This document shows positions 25,315 through 34,064 of a DNA stretch of 64,000 nt, piece by piece. A program made the translations under genes and the position numbers. Every line of letters begins with the position of its first letter. The first letter of the stretch is position 1. Source of the DNA: an uncultured Alphaproteobacteria bacterium (GTDB taxonomy: Bacteria > Pseudomonadota > Alphaproteobacteria > HIMB59); the NCBI GenBank assembly GCA_902557145.1, contig CACDYZ010000005.1:20449-84448 (forward strand), read 5' to 3'. The notes under the pieces were generated by a model, which did not search any database, had not been told where the DNA came from, and was given only the letters and a program-made list of their open reading frames with translations.

Positions 25315-25643
25315 AATTCTAACTTTTTATAGAAACAACTTTTTGAACCTGTATGACAGGCACCGTCTCCTTCAAGCTCTACTTCAAAAATTAGAGTATC
25401 GCTATCACAATCTGTATAAATATTAATTATATTGAGTTTGTTACCGGAGGTTTCACCTTTTTGCCATAATTTTTTTTTACTTCTGCTCCAAAAGTGAGCT
25501 TTTTTAGTTTCAATTGTCATTTGAATTGAATTTTGATTTGAATAAGCCAACATAAGAATTTCATTTGTCGATTTCTCTTGAGCTATTGTAGGTATTAGCC
25601 CATCAGAATTAAAAACTAGTTGATTTATGTTGAAATTTTCCAA
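25311..25643 (-). CDS. hisI: Phosphoribosyl-AMP cyclohydrolase
   Basis: A 110-aa HisI, third step of histidine synthesis. It has LIPTIAQEK, the hallmark MLAYSN and HFWSRSKKKLWQKGETSGN, the metal-site DCDSDTL and the zinc/thiol motif CHTGSKSCFY near the C-terminus. It is the monofunctional form without HisE and lies away from other his genes, coupled instead to thrS by a 4-bp overlap. Length is slightly short for the family (about 120-140). Confidence 0.93.
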   Translation of the reverse strand: MENFNINQLVFNSDGLIPTIAQEKSTNEILMLAYSNQNSIQMTIETKKAHFWSRSKKKLWQKGETSGNKLNIINIYTDCDSDTLIFEVELEGDGACHTGSKSCFYKKLEL

Positions 25644-25688
25644 TGTCTTGATTTTTAATGATTTTTACTTTTATTAAAGTATTTTTCA

Positions 25689-26636
25689 ATGAATAAAAGA
25701 ATTTTTTCGATGAATTATTATTTAGCACCAATGATGGGATACACCGACTGCTATTTCAGAAGTTTAATAGAAAATATTTATGGAAATCGTGTTCTTACTT
25801 TCTCTGAAATGATTGTTGATAAAGCAATTATTCATAATGAGATTAAAACAATTAGTAAGCATTTTTTAGAAAAAAATAAAAGCGCTATACAAATTGCTGG
25901 TTCAGATCCTCAAGAAATTAAAAGAACAATAAATATTTTAAATCGGATAGATATCATAAAACACGTCAATTTCAATTTAGGATGCCCAAGTTCAAGAGTG
26001 CAAGAAAATATGCTAGGTCTTGCATTAACTCAAAATTACGACTTGGTAAAAAAATGCTTATTTGAATTAATCAACTACAAACATGAAGTGTCAGTAAAAT
26101 GTAGATTGGGATTAGGAATGAATGAAGATAAGAATTATATTTTCAGTTATCTAAATCTTTTTAAAGATATAGGAATTAAAAAAGTTTTTATTCATTGTAG
26201 AAATGGTGTTTTAAATTTAGATACAAAGAAAAATAGAACAATTCCACAAATTAACTATGAATTATTTTTGGAGTGTTCAAAAAAATTTCCTGAAATGGAG
26301 CTAATTCCTAATGGTGAGGTAAATGATTTAGAAACTTTTAACTCTTTCAAATCAAAAAATATTAATAAATACATGATTGGTAGGCAGTTTGCTAAAGATG
26401 CACTTTTTTTAGAAAAGTTAAAACTTGAAAAAATCAATGATAAGACCTCTTTAGTTTTAGATTCAATTAAAGAATTAGATAACTATAAGTATTTAAATAT
26501 TAATTTACTTAAAAAAAGTTTGTTCACATTAATTAATAACATATCAAATTCTAAAGGTATAAAAAAAGATATTTCTATAATAGACAACACAAAAGATCTA
26601 CTTAATTACATTGAAAGGAAAATTATTTGGACTTAG
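25689..26636 (+). CDS. dusA: tRNA-dihydrouridine synthase, DusA-like
   Basis: A 315-aa flavoprotein of the Dus family, subgroup DusA (reduces U20/20a). LAPMMGYTDCYFRSL (about 12-26), TFSEMI, NLGCPSSRVQ (about 97-106), VKCRLG and PNGEVND match. The family's catalytic Cys motif (GACLM) reads GLALT here, so the proton-donating Cys appears replaced by Ala. The start may be this ATG or the next one at residue 8 (MNYYLAPM). It overlaps glnE by 10 bp. Confidence 0.85.
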   Translation: MNKRIFSMNYYLAPMMGYTDCYFRSLIENIYGNRVLTFSEMIVDKAIIHNEIKTISKHFLEKNKSAIQIAGSDPQEIKRTINILNRIDIIKHVNFNLGCPSSRVQENMLGLALTQNYDLVKKCLFELINYKHEVSVKCRLGLGMNEDKNYIFSYLNLFKDIGIKKVFIHCRNGVLNLDTKKNRTIPQINYELFLECSKKFPEMELIPNGEVNDLETFNSFKSKNINKYMIGRQFAKDALFLEKLKLEKINDKTSLVLDSIKELDNYKYLNINLLKKSLFTLINNISNSKGIKKDISIIDNTKDLLNYIERKIIWT

Positions 26637-28957
26637 AGAATTTATATAAATACTCTTCTTTTTTATCTAAATACAATTATCTAAATAAATCTTATGAAGT
26701 TAGCAATATTGATTTAAAACAAATTTTAAATCACTACAAAAATAATATTCAAAAATATTATATCTCTCAATCTTCTCACTCACTTAATATAAATATTTTA
26801 AAAAATGAATTAATATATTTAATTTTTATTTCTATTCACTCTGATTTAATTTCCCAATCAGTTGGCTCAAGATTATGGTCTTTATTATGTAAAAATATTT
26901 TAAGTAGGATTATTAATTCTCACATCTCAAAATCTTTTAATGTAGGTTTAAAAAAATATTATTTCATTTTAGGAATGGGAAAAATAGGAGTAAAAGATTT
27001 AAATTTTGCTTCTGATATTGATTTAATTATATTTTATGATTCTAAAAATAGTCCAGTTAAAATTGAAGAATTTAATAAATCTATAAAGAGATTAATTAGT
27101 GATATTTCAAATGTATCAGATAAATTTTTTCATAAAATTGACCTGAGATTAAGACCAGATTTTGGCAATTCCTTGATTGTTTCTGATATAGACCAGGCAA
27201 TTGATTATTACACTTCTGTTGGGAGAAATTGGGAAAGACTTGCTTTTCATAGATCTAATTTTTTGTGTGGAGATGTTCAAAAATATTTTTTATTTAAAGA
27301 CGCTATAAAAAGTTTTTTATTTCGGAGATCTTTTGATTACTACGCCATAGATGAAATTAAGAAACTTTTTGCTTCTTCCAATGACCAAAAGAAACTCGAC
27401 ATAAAAAAATCTTATGGATTTATAAGATCATGTGAAAATATTATCCATTTTAATCAACTTATATGGTCAGGTAAGATAAATTCTTTAAAAGAAAGCAATA
27501 TACATAAATTATTTATTAATCTTCAATCTCATGAGAATATAATCTCCTATGATGATTTGAAAAGTATCAGTGACGCTTATTATTATTTTCGTAAGATTGA
27601 GAACTATCTACATATTAAACAAAATACATTTCAAAACTTATTAGGTTCTGAAGAGAACTATTTAAAGGCAATTTTAGGTAATTATTTAATAACAATAGAG
27701 AGACATAAGTTAAATATTCAAAAAATTTATCAACGTTTATTTTTTCCAAAAATTAATATAGAAAAATTTAATCCTGATAAATTTAGCTTATCAAGTCAAA
27801 AAACAATTACGAACCTCATCAAGCGTGCAGAAAAGATTAACAGTTCTGAAACTGTAAAAAACGATTATTTAGAGTCCATTTCAAGACTAATTAATATCTT
27901 ATCAAAACACAATAAGCGTGATGATTTGATTTTAAAATTTGATTACTTAATTAATTATTATAAATCAGGAGTTCATTTAACTGCTTTATATAAATACAAT
28001 AATAAGTTATTTCCAGAATTAATTTTTATTTTTGAAAATTCCCCAAAATTAACAAATCTAATATACAAAAATAATTTTTTAATAGAGTCTTTAGTATATT
28101 TTTTTAACTATGGCATACCCAAATTTAAATTAAAAGAATACTCAGATAATTTTGATTTAGATTTAAAAAAATCAATACAAGATATTTATGAAATTTTATT
28201 TCTTTTAGACTATTTGTTACTTTCAAAGAAAATTTCAAATAGTGATTTTCTTAATAAAAGAAACATAGCTGTAAGAAAGTTTATTTTTTATATATTCGAA
28301 CTTGTAAAAAATGATTATTTATCTAGTAGAGGCAATATTATCTCAGACCTAACCCCAATTTTATTTGGAAGTTATGGTATTAAAAAAGCTACTAATTTCT
28401 CAGATTTAGACATTTTTTTTATATACCAATCAAAGGAAAATAATCATTTAGATAACATAAAAATAGTTAGAAGATTTTACTCTATTATTAAGCAATATAT
28501 CGATTCAAATATATTAATCATAGATGATAGGAATAAACCTTTTGATAGAGACTCAGATCAGGTTATTAATATAGAGATTTTTTTTTCTTTTTATGAAACT
28601 ACTATCGAGCCATTTCATAAATTATCTTTTTTAAAAATATATCCATTAACAAATAATCTTACATTGGCTAAATATTTCAATAAAATGAAAAGAAAAATTA
28701 TTACTAATTTCTCTAAGATAGATGAAGACTATCTTCTAAAAATTATAGATATCAAAAATCCCATACAAAATACCAAAGATCTTTTTCAAATTTATAAAAT
28801 TTTTGAGGACTTATGCTATATCAATAAAAAAAAATTTTTATGTATTGATAAGATTATGAAACTTAGAGAGTTACTTATGATTAATGAATTAACTGGTAGC
28901 CCATCTAATATTAATAATAAGCAATATTTAGATGAGCTACTCTTAAAATTAAATTAA
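26627..28957 (+). CDS. glnE: Glutamine synthetase adenylyltransferase/deadenylase, shortened
   Basis: A 776-aa bifunctional GlnE; relatives are usually 900-1000 aa. The N-terminal (adenylyl-removing) nucleotidyltransferase domain is clear: GMGKIGVKDLNFASDIDLI (about 116-134) and DLRLRPDFG near 180. The C-terminal (adenylylating) domain has FGSYGIKKATNFSDLDIFF near 580, but the expected RLRP strand is replaced by a sequence around DDRNKPFDRDSD. It would modify Tyr399 of GlnA, encoded convergently with a 4-bp overlap, under PII control. TTG start inside dusA. Composition is extremely Ile/Lys/Asn-rich. Confidence 0.9.
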   Translation: MDLENLYKYSSFLSKYNYLNKSYEVSNIDLKQILNHYKNNIQKYYISQSSHSLNINILKNELIYLIFISIHSDLISQSVGSRLWSLLCKNILSRIINSHISKSFNVGLKKYYFILGMGKIGVKDLNFASDIDLIIFYDSKNSPVKIEEFNKSIKRLISDISNVSDKFFHKIDLRLRPDFGNSLIVSDIDQAIDYYTSVGRNWERLAFHRSNFLCGDVQKYFLFKDAIKSFLFRRSFDYYAIDEIKKLFASSNDQKKLDIKKSYGFIRSCENIIHFNQLIWSGKINSLKESNIHKLFINLQSHENIISYDDLKSISDAYYYFRKIENYLHIKQNTFQNLLGSEENYLKAILGNYLITIERHKLNIQKIYQRLFFPKINIEKFNPDKFSLSSQKTITNLIKRAEKINSSETVKNDYLESISRLINILSKHNKRDDLILKFDYLINYYKSGVHLTALYKYNNKLFPELIFIFENSPKLTNLIYKNNFLIESLVYFFNYGIPKFKLKEYSDNFDLDLKKSIQDIYEILFLLDYLLLSKKISNSDFLNKRNIAVRKFIFYIFELVKNDYLSSRGNIISDLTPILFGSYGIKKATNFSDLDIFFIYQSKENNHLDNIKIVRRFYSIIKQYIDSNILIIDDRNKPFDRDSDQVINIEIFFSFYETTIEPFHKLSFLKIYPLTNNLTLAKYFNKMKRKIITNFSKIDEDYLLKIIDIKNPIQNTKDLFQIYKIFEDLCYINKKKFLCIDKIMKLRELLMINELTGSPSNINNKQYLDELLLKLN

Positions 28958-30369
28958 TAGTCGTAATATAAATCGTACTCTTTTGGAGTAACTACTAGTT
29001 TATTCGGCTCTATTTCTTCTTCTCTCTTGTATTCAATATATGACTCGATTAAGTCTTTAGTAAAAACATTACCATCAAGTAAATACTCGTGGTTTGCCTC
29101 CAAATTATTAATCGCTTCTTCAAGAGTTGCAGGAACTTCTTTTACTTTAGCTTGTTCTTCTGCAGGTAGGTCATAAAGATTTTTATCCATTGGCTCACCT
29201 GGGTCTATTCGATTTTTGATACCATCTAGCCCTGCCATTACCATAGCTGAAAAAGCTAAGTATGGGTTAGCTGTTGCGTCTGGACATCTAAATTCTACTC
29301 TTTTAGCTTTAGGTGAGGGAGAGTAAGCGGGAATTCTACAAATAGCACTTCTGTTTCTATTTGAGTAAGCAAGTTTTACTGGAGCCTCATAACCTGGGAC
29401 TAGTCTTTTAAATGAATTTATTGTTGGATTTGTAAATGCTAATAATGAGGGTGCATGTTTTAGTAATCCACCAATATAAAACTTAGCTTCATCACTTAAG
29501 TTAGCATACCCGCTATCTGCATAAAATATTGGCTTACCATTTGACCAAATACTTTGGTGACAGTGCATACCTGAGCCATTATCGTTTGATAGCGGTTTAG
29601 GCATAAAAGTTGCACTCAGACCATTACTTTTTGCAGTGTTTCTTACAACATATTTATATTTTTGAAGATCATCAGCATGGGAGAGTAATGTATCAAACCT
29701 TAAATCAATTTCTTGCTGTCCAGCGGTAGCAACTTCATGATGTTGAGCTTCCACATTCATTCCAATTGATACCATATGATTAACCATTTCGGACCTTACA
29801 TCTTGCATAGTGTCATGAGGAGGACAGGGGAAGTAACCACCCTTATTTCTTACATGATAACCTAAGTTAGGTCTTTCATCGGAGCCTTTATTCCAAATAG
29901 CTTCTCCTGAGTCTACTGAGAAAAATGAGTTACTTGGATCGGTTGATATTCTTACGTCATTAAAAAGAAAAAATTCTGCTTCTGCACCAAAAAATATACT
30001 ATCACCAATACCAGAGCTTTTTACAAACTCCTCTGCTTTTTTTGCGACATATCTTGGATCTTTATCATATTTTTGACCTGTGATTGGATCTTGAATATCA
30101 CAAATTAGAACGAGTGTAGGATCTGTAAAGAATGGATCTACAAATGCAGTTTCTATATCTGGAATTAATATCATATCACTTGCTTCAATTGACTGAAAAC
30201 ATCTTATAGATGAGCCGTCGAAACCGATGCCTTCTTCAAAAACATCCATTTCAAAAGTATTTATGTGATTTGAAAAGTGATGCCAAGTACCTAGTGGATC
30301 GGTAAATCTGAAATCAATATACTTAATTCCATTCTCATCGATCATTTTTTGTAATGATTTTTTGTCCAT
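28954..30369 (-). CDS. glnA: Glutamine synthetase type I (GS paralog 4, the canonical one)
   Basis: A 471-aa GSI making glutamine from glutamate, ammonium and ATP. All canonical motifs are intact: DGSSIRCF, GAEAEFFLF, NKGGYFPCPPHD, HHEVATAGQQEIDLRF, GSGMHCHQS, NSFKRLVPGYEAP, NRSAICRIP and RVEFRCPDATANPYLAF. The adenylylation site is KNLYDLP with Tyr at about 399. It follows glnB by 39 bp on the same strand, the standard alphaproteobacterial glnB-glnA operon, with AGGAGG before the ATG. It is the only fully classical GS of the four in this window. Confidence 0.97.
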   Translation of the reverse strand: MDKKSLQKMIDENGIKYIDFRFTDPLGTWHHFSNHINTFEMDVFEEGIGFDGSSIRCFQSIEASDMILIPDIETAFVDPFFTDPTLVLICDIQDPITGQKYDKDPRYVAKKAEEFVKSSGIGDSIFFGAEAEFFLFNDVRISTDPSNSFFSVDSGEAIWNKGSDERPNLGYHVRNKGGYFPCPPHDTMQDVRSEMVNHMVSIGMNVEAQHHEVATAGQQEIDLRFDTLLSHADDLQKYKYVVRNTAKSNGLSATFMPKPLSNDNGSGMHCHQSIWSNGKPIFYADSGYANLSDEAKFYIGGLLKHAPSLLAFTNPTINSFKRLVPGYEAPVKLAYSNRNRSAICRIPAYSPSPKAKRVEFRCPDATANPYLAFSAMVMAGLDGIKNRIDPGEPMDKNLYDLPAEEQAKVKEVPATLEEAINNLEANHEYLLDGNVFTKDLIESYIEYKREEEIEPNKLVVTPKEYDLYYDY

Positions 30370-30408
30370 TTAATATCCTCCTAAATTGTTAACTTGGTAA
30401 AATAAAAA

Positions 30409-30807
<399 letters not shown>

Positions 30808-30812
30808 TTTTT

Positions 30813-30890
30813 GGCGGGTGTAGCTCAGTTGGTTAGAGCGCCGGTTTGTGGTACCGGAGGTCGGGGGTTCAAGTCCCCTTACTCGCCCCA
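30813..30890 (+). tRNA. tRNA-His (GTG)
   Basis: Full cloverleaf. Acceptor GCGGGTG pairs with TACTCGC (two wobble pairs). The anticodon loop TTGTGGT in a CCGGT/ACCGG stem gives anticodon GTG. T-loop is TTCAAGT. The encoded extra G at position -1 (30813) faces discriminator C73, and CCA is encoded. This is the ancestral bacterial G-1:C73 identity pair. Confidence 0.96.
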
Positions 30891-30894
30891 ATTT

Positions 30895-30978
30895 GTGCGC
30901 CAGTGGCGGAATGGTAGACGCGCTGGTCTTAGGAACCAGTGGGCAACCGTGGGGGTTCGAGTCCCTCCTGGCGCACCA
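30895..30978 (+). tRNA. tRNA-Leu (TAG)
   Basis: A class II tRNA. Acceptor GTGCGCC pairs with GGCGCAC; the anticodon stem CTGGT/ACCAG encloses CTTAGGA, giving TAG. A long variable arm (TGGGCAACCGTG) and encoded CCA are present. It lies 4 bp after tRNA-His and only 15 bp before the trigger factor start codon, so all are probably one transcript. Confidence 0.96.
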
Positions 30979-30993
30979 AGAAACAAGAAAAAA

Positions 30994-32220
30994 ATGGATT
31001 ATAAAAATATAGAAAAAAATAGTTACAAATCCTCCTTTGAGGTGTCTCTAGATCAAGACGCAATAAGTAAAATTATCGATCAAAAGATTTTAGATAAGCA
31101 ACCCACTTTTGAAATAGCAGGTTTTAGAAAGGGAAAGGTGCCTATTAATATAATAAAATCTAAGATCGGCCCTCAAATTGAAAATGAAGTACTAAACGAT
31201 GAAATTTCAAAAAAAATTAACACAATCAGTGAAAAGGAAAAAATTCAATCTCTAGTTCAGCCCGATGTGAGTTTTAAAGACTCTTACAATTTTTCTTTAG
31301 CCTTTTATTTGAAACCAGAAATTAAATTGGATGAGTTAAAAGAAAGTGAAATTGAAAAAGTTACATCAGAAGTAACTAAAAAAGATATTGATGATTTTAG
31401 AGAAAAGGTCAGAAAAGAATATTATTCTTTGGAGAGCATAGATATATCAGATGATAATTCTGTAGTTGATTTTGAAATACTAAACTTTGAGGAAGAACAA
31501 AAGAAATTATTTACTCAAAAAGAGGTAAGGGTTGATTTAAATACCCAAACAAAAGAAGAAATATTTATAGATTTAAAGAAAGCTCTATTAAAAATTAAAA
31601 ACAAATCTGATTTTAGTTTTACTGCAAAGGGAACAAAAATAGAGGCGAAAATAAAAGATATTAATAAAAAGATTTATCCAAAAAATGATGAAGAATTAAT
31701 AAAAATTTTAAAATTAAATTCTACTCAAGAATTAAATGATAAAATCGATAATAAATTAAAAGAGGATATGAATTATCTTCAAAAGGAATTTTTTATTGAA
31801 AACCTCCTTAAAGTTTTATCTGAGAAAAAAAAGATAGATATTAATGATGAAGTTGTAAATTTAGAACTCAAAAGAAAATATCAAATTGACCTATCTTCAA
31901 TGAAAGATGAACACAAAGAGAGAATTGAAAGTTTAAAAAAACTTACAAGTGAGAATATACAAAAAGATGTATTATTTTCAGAATTGGTTAAATTCTTAAA
32001 TGTGAAAGTTGATCAAAATGAATTACAACAATATATTCAAAAATACTATGGTGAAAAAATTGATCAGAGAACAGCTGAGACTGCTTACGGAACTCTATTA
32101 AGAAATAAAATAGCAGATGAGTCTATGAAAACTTTCAAAATCAAAGAAACTAAGTTAAGTTTAGAACAGTTAATGAAAAAAGGATCTCAAAATCATGAAT
32201 CTGGTACCCATAGTCATTGA
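30994..32220 (+). CDS. tig: Trigger factor
   Basis: A 408-aa ribosome-bound chaperone. The N-terminal ribosome-binding signature [17 protein letters not shown] lies at about 41-57. The middle PPIase region (about 135-215) is poorly matched to the FKBP pattern and lacks its usual glycine-rich IPGFE-type strand, so prolyl isomerase activity is doubtful. The C-terminal helical arms (about 220-400) are intact. The ATG is 15 bp after tRNA-Leu with no Shine-Dalgarno. Its end overlaps clpP by 26 bp. Confidence 0.93.
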   Translation: MDYKNIEKNSYKSSFEVSLDQDAISKIIDQKILDKQPTFEIAGFRKGKVPINIIKSKIGPQIENEVLNDEISKKINTISEKEKIQSLVQPDVSFKDSYNFSLAFYLKPEIKLDELKESEIEKVTSEVTKKDIDDFREKVRKEYYSLESIDISDDNSVVDFEILNFEEEQKKLFTQKEVRVDLNTQTKEEIFIDLKKALLKIKNKSDFSFTAKGTKIEAKIKDINKKIYPKNDEELIKILKLNSTQELNDKIDNKLKEDMNYLQKEFFIENLLKVLSEKKKIDINDEVVNLELKRKYQIDLSSMKDEHKERIESLKKLTSENIQKDVLFSELVKFLNVKVDQNELQQYIQKYYGEKIDQRTAETAYGTLLRNKIADESMKTFKIKETKLSLEQLMKKGSQNHESGTHSH

Positions 32221-32785
32221 ACAATCTGGGAAAGGAGAAAGATCATTTGATATTTTCTCCAGACTACTTAGAGAAAGAATAATCTTTCTTACAGGCCCAA
32301 TTAATGATGAAACTGCCTCATTAATATGTGCTCAACTATTATTTCTAGAGTCTGAAAATCCAGAGGAACCTATTAATTTATATATAAATTCACCTGGTGG
32401 ACTGGTTACGGCTGGCTTAGCCATGTATGACACAATGCAATATATTAAATGCCCCGTTCATACAGTTTGTATAGGACAAGCTGCTTCTGCGGGTTCACTG
32501 ATACTTGCGGCTGGTAAAGAGGGAAATAGATATGCCTTGCCTCATGCTAAAATTATGATCCATCAACCATCAGGTGGTTTTTCAGGGCAAGCTAGTGATA
32601 TTAAAATTCACGCTGAAGAAATTTTAAAAACAAAAAAAAGACTCAACGAAATTTACCAAAAACACACCAATATTAGTATTAGTGAAATCGAGAAGGCAAT
32701 GGAGAGAGATAGATTCTTTGACCCAGAGGAGGCTCAAAAATTTGGTTTGATTGATAAAGTTATAACTACTAGAATTGAAAAATAA
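32195..32785 (+). CDS. clpP: ATP-dependent Clp protease proteolytic subunit
   Basis: A 196-aa serine protease subunit. Catalytic Ser lies in [10 protein letters not shown], His in [10 protein letters not shown], and Asp near [14 protein letters not shown]-terminal [15 protein letters not shown] is typical. It forms the barrel that degrades substrates unfolded by ClpX, the next gene. The start overlaps the last 26 bp of tig, giving coupled translation in the conserved tig-clpP-clpX-lon order. Confidence 0.96.
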   Translation: MNLVPIVIEQSGKGERSFDIFSRLLRERIIFLTGPINDETASLICAQLLFLESENPEEPINLYINSPGGLVTAGLAMYDTMQYIKCPVHTVCIGQAASAGSLILAAGKEGNRYALPHAKIMIHQPSGGFSGQASDIKIHAEEILKTKKRLNEIYQKHTNISISEIEKAMERDRFFDPEEAQKFGLIDKVITTRIEK

Positions 32786-32787
32786 AT

Positions 32788-34041
32788 ATGTCTGATGAAA
32801 AAATAACTTCTGCTAATAGCTCTGATAAAAAAATATCATGTTCTTTTTGTGGTAAAAGCCAAGAAGAAGTAAAAAAACTAATAGCTGGACCCAATGTTTA
32901 TATTTGTAATGAATGTGTAGTCCTATGTAAGGATATACTTGTTGAAGACGATAAAATCGATACAAAGAAAAAATTTGAAATACCAAAACCTAGTGAGATT
33001 TATGATTATCTTGATGATCATATAATTGGTCAAGATCATGCAAAGAAAATATTGTCTGTCTCTGTATACAATCACTACAAAAGAGTTCAAAATCCTTCAA
33101 AGGACATTGAAATATCTAAATCAAACATATTATTAATTGGACCTACAGGATGTGGTAAAACTCTTCTTGCACAAACTTTAGCAAAATTTTTAAATGTTCC
33201 TTTTACAATTGCAGACGCTACTACTCTTACTGAGGCTGGATATGTTGGTGAAGATGTTGAAAATATTATTTTAAGATTACTTCAACAATGTGATTATGAT
33301 GTGTCTTTAGCGCAAAAAGGTATCGTCTACATCGATGAAATTGATAAAGTTGGAAGAAAAAGTGAGAATCCCTCAATAACTAGAGATGTTTCCGGAGAGG
33401 GTGTTCAGCAAGCTCTTTTAAAAATTATTGAAGGCACTACTGCAAGTGTGCCTCCGCAAGGTGGAAGGAAACACCCACAACAAGAGTTTCTTCAAGTTGA
33501 TACTAAAAATATATTGTTTGTTTGTGGCGGTGCCTTTGAGGGTGTAGATAAAATTATAAAAAATCGTGTTAATAAAAAGTCTATAGGCTTTAATAAATCA
33601 GTTAATCAGGACCAGCCAATGACAGCTCAACTTGAAAACGATGATTTAATTAAATTTGGACTTATTCCCGAATTGGTTGGACGACTTCCTGTTAGCGCCA
33701 GCCTTAACGAGTTATCTTTAGAGGATTTAAAAGAAATACTTACCAAACCAAAAAATGCTATTTCTAAGCAATACAAAGCACTTTTTTCTTTTGAAGGTGT
33801 GGAATTTGAAATAACTGAGGATGGAAGGGAGCAAATAGCTCAATTAGCAGTAGAGAAAAAAATTGGAGCTAGAGGACTTAGGTCAATCATGGAAAAGTTA
33901 CTTCTAGATTGTATGTTCGATATCCCGGATAAAGATTCTGTGGATAAGGTCGTTTTGAGCAAAGAGTCAGTAATCTCAAATAATCCAATAATCGTATACA
34001 AAGAAAAAGCTAAAATAAAAAAAAAAGTGGGTGAAAATTAA
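32788..34041 (+). CDS. clpX: ATP-dependent Clp protease ATPase subunit ClpX
   Basis: A 417-aa AAA+ unfoldase. The N-terminal C4 zinc finger (CSFCGKSQ...[10 protein letters not shown], about 13-49) binds adaptors. Walker A is GPTGCGKT (about 118-125), Walker [13 protein letters not shown], the ClpP-contacting IGF loop appears as KSIGFNK, and the sensor-2 [13 protein letters not shown] motif is at about 354-366. It starts 2 bp after clpP. Confidence 0.97.
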   Translation: MSDEKITSANSSDKKISCSFCGKSQEEVKKLIAGPNVYICNECVVLCKDILVEDDKIDTKKKFEIPKPSEIYDYLDDHIIGQDHAKKILSVSVYNHYKRVQNPSKDIEISKSNILLIGPTGCGKTLLAQTLAKFLNVPFTIADATTLTEAGYVGEDVENIILRLLQQCDYDVSLAQKGIVYIDEIDKVGRKSENPSITRDVSGEGVQQALLKIIEGTTASVPPQGGRKHPQQEFLQVDTKNILFVCGGAFEGVDKIIKNRVNKKSIGFNKSVNQDQPMTAQLENDDLIKFGLIPELVGRLPVSASLNELSLEDLKEILTKPKNAISKQYKALFSFEGVEFEITEDGREQIAQLAVEKKIGARGLRSIMEKLLLDCMFDIPDKDSVDKVVLSKESVISNNPIIVYKEKAKIKKKVGEN

Positions 34042-34064
34042 AAATTCCTCACTATCTTAATAGT

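Noticed and set aside
30811..30993. In-frame extension of trigger factor upstream through the two tRNA genes
   Set aside because: The extension is translated tRNA sequence. The family N-terminus begins at the ATG at 30994.
31000..34041. Frameshift or gene fusion at the 26-bp tig/clpP overlap
   Set aside because: Both proteins have normal ends and all family motifs, so this is a true overlap.
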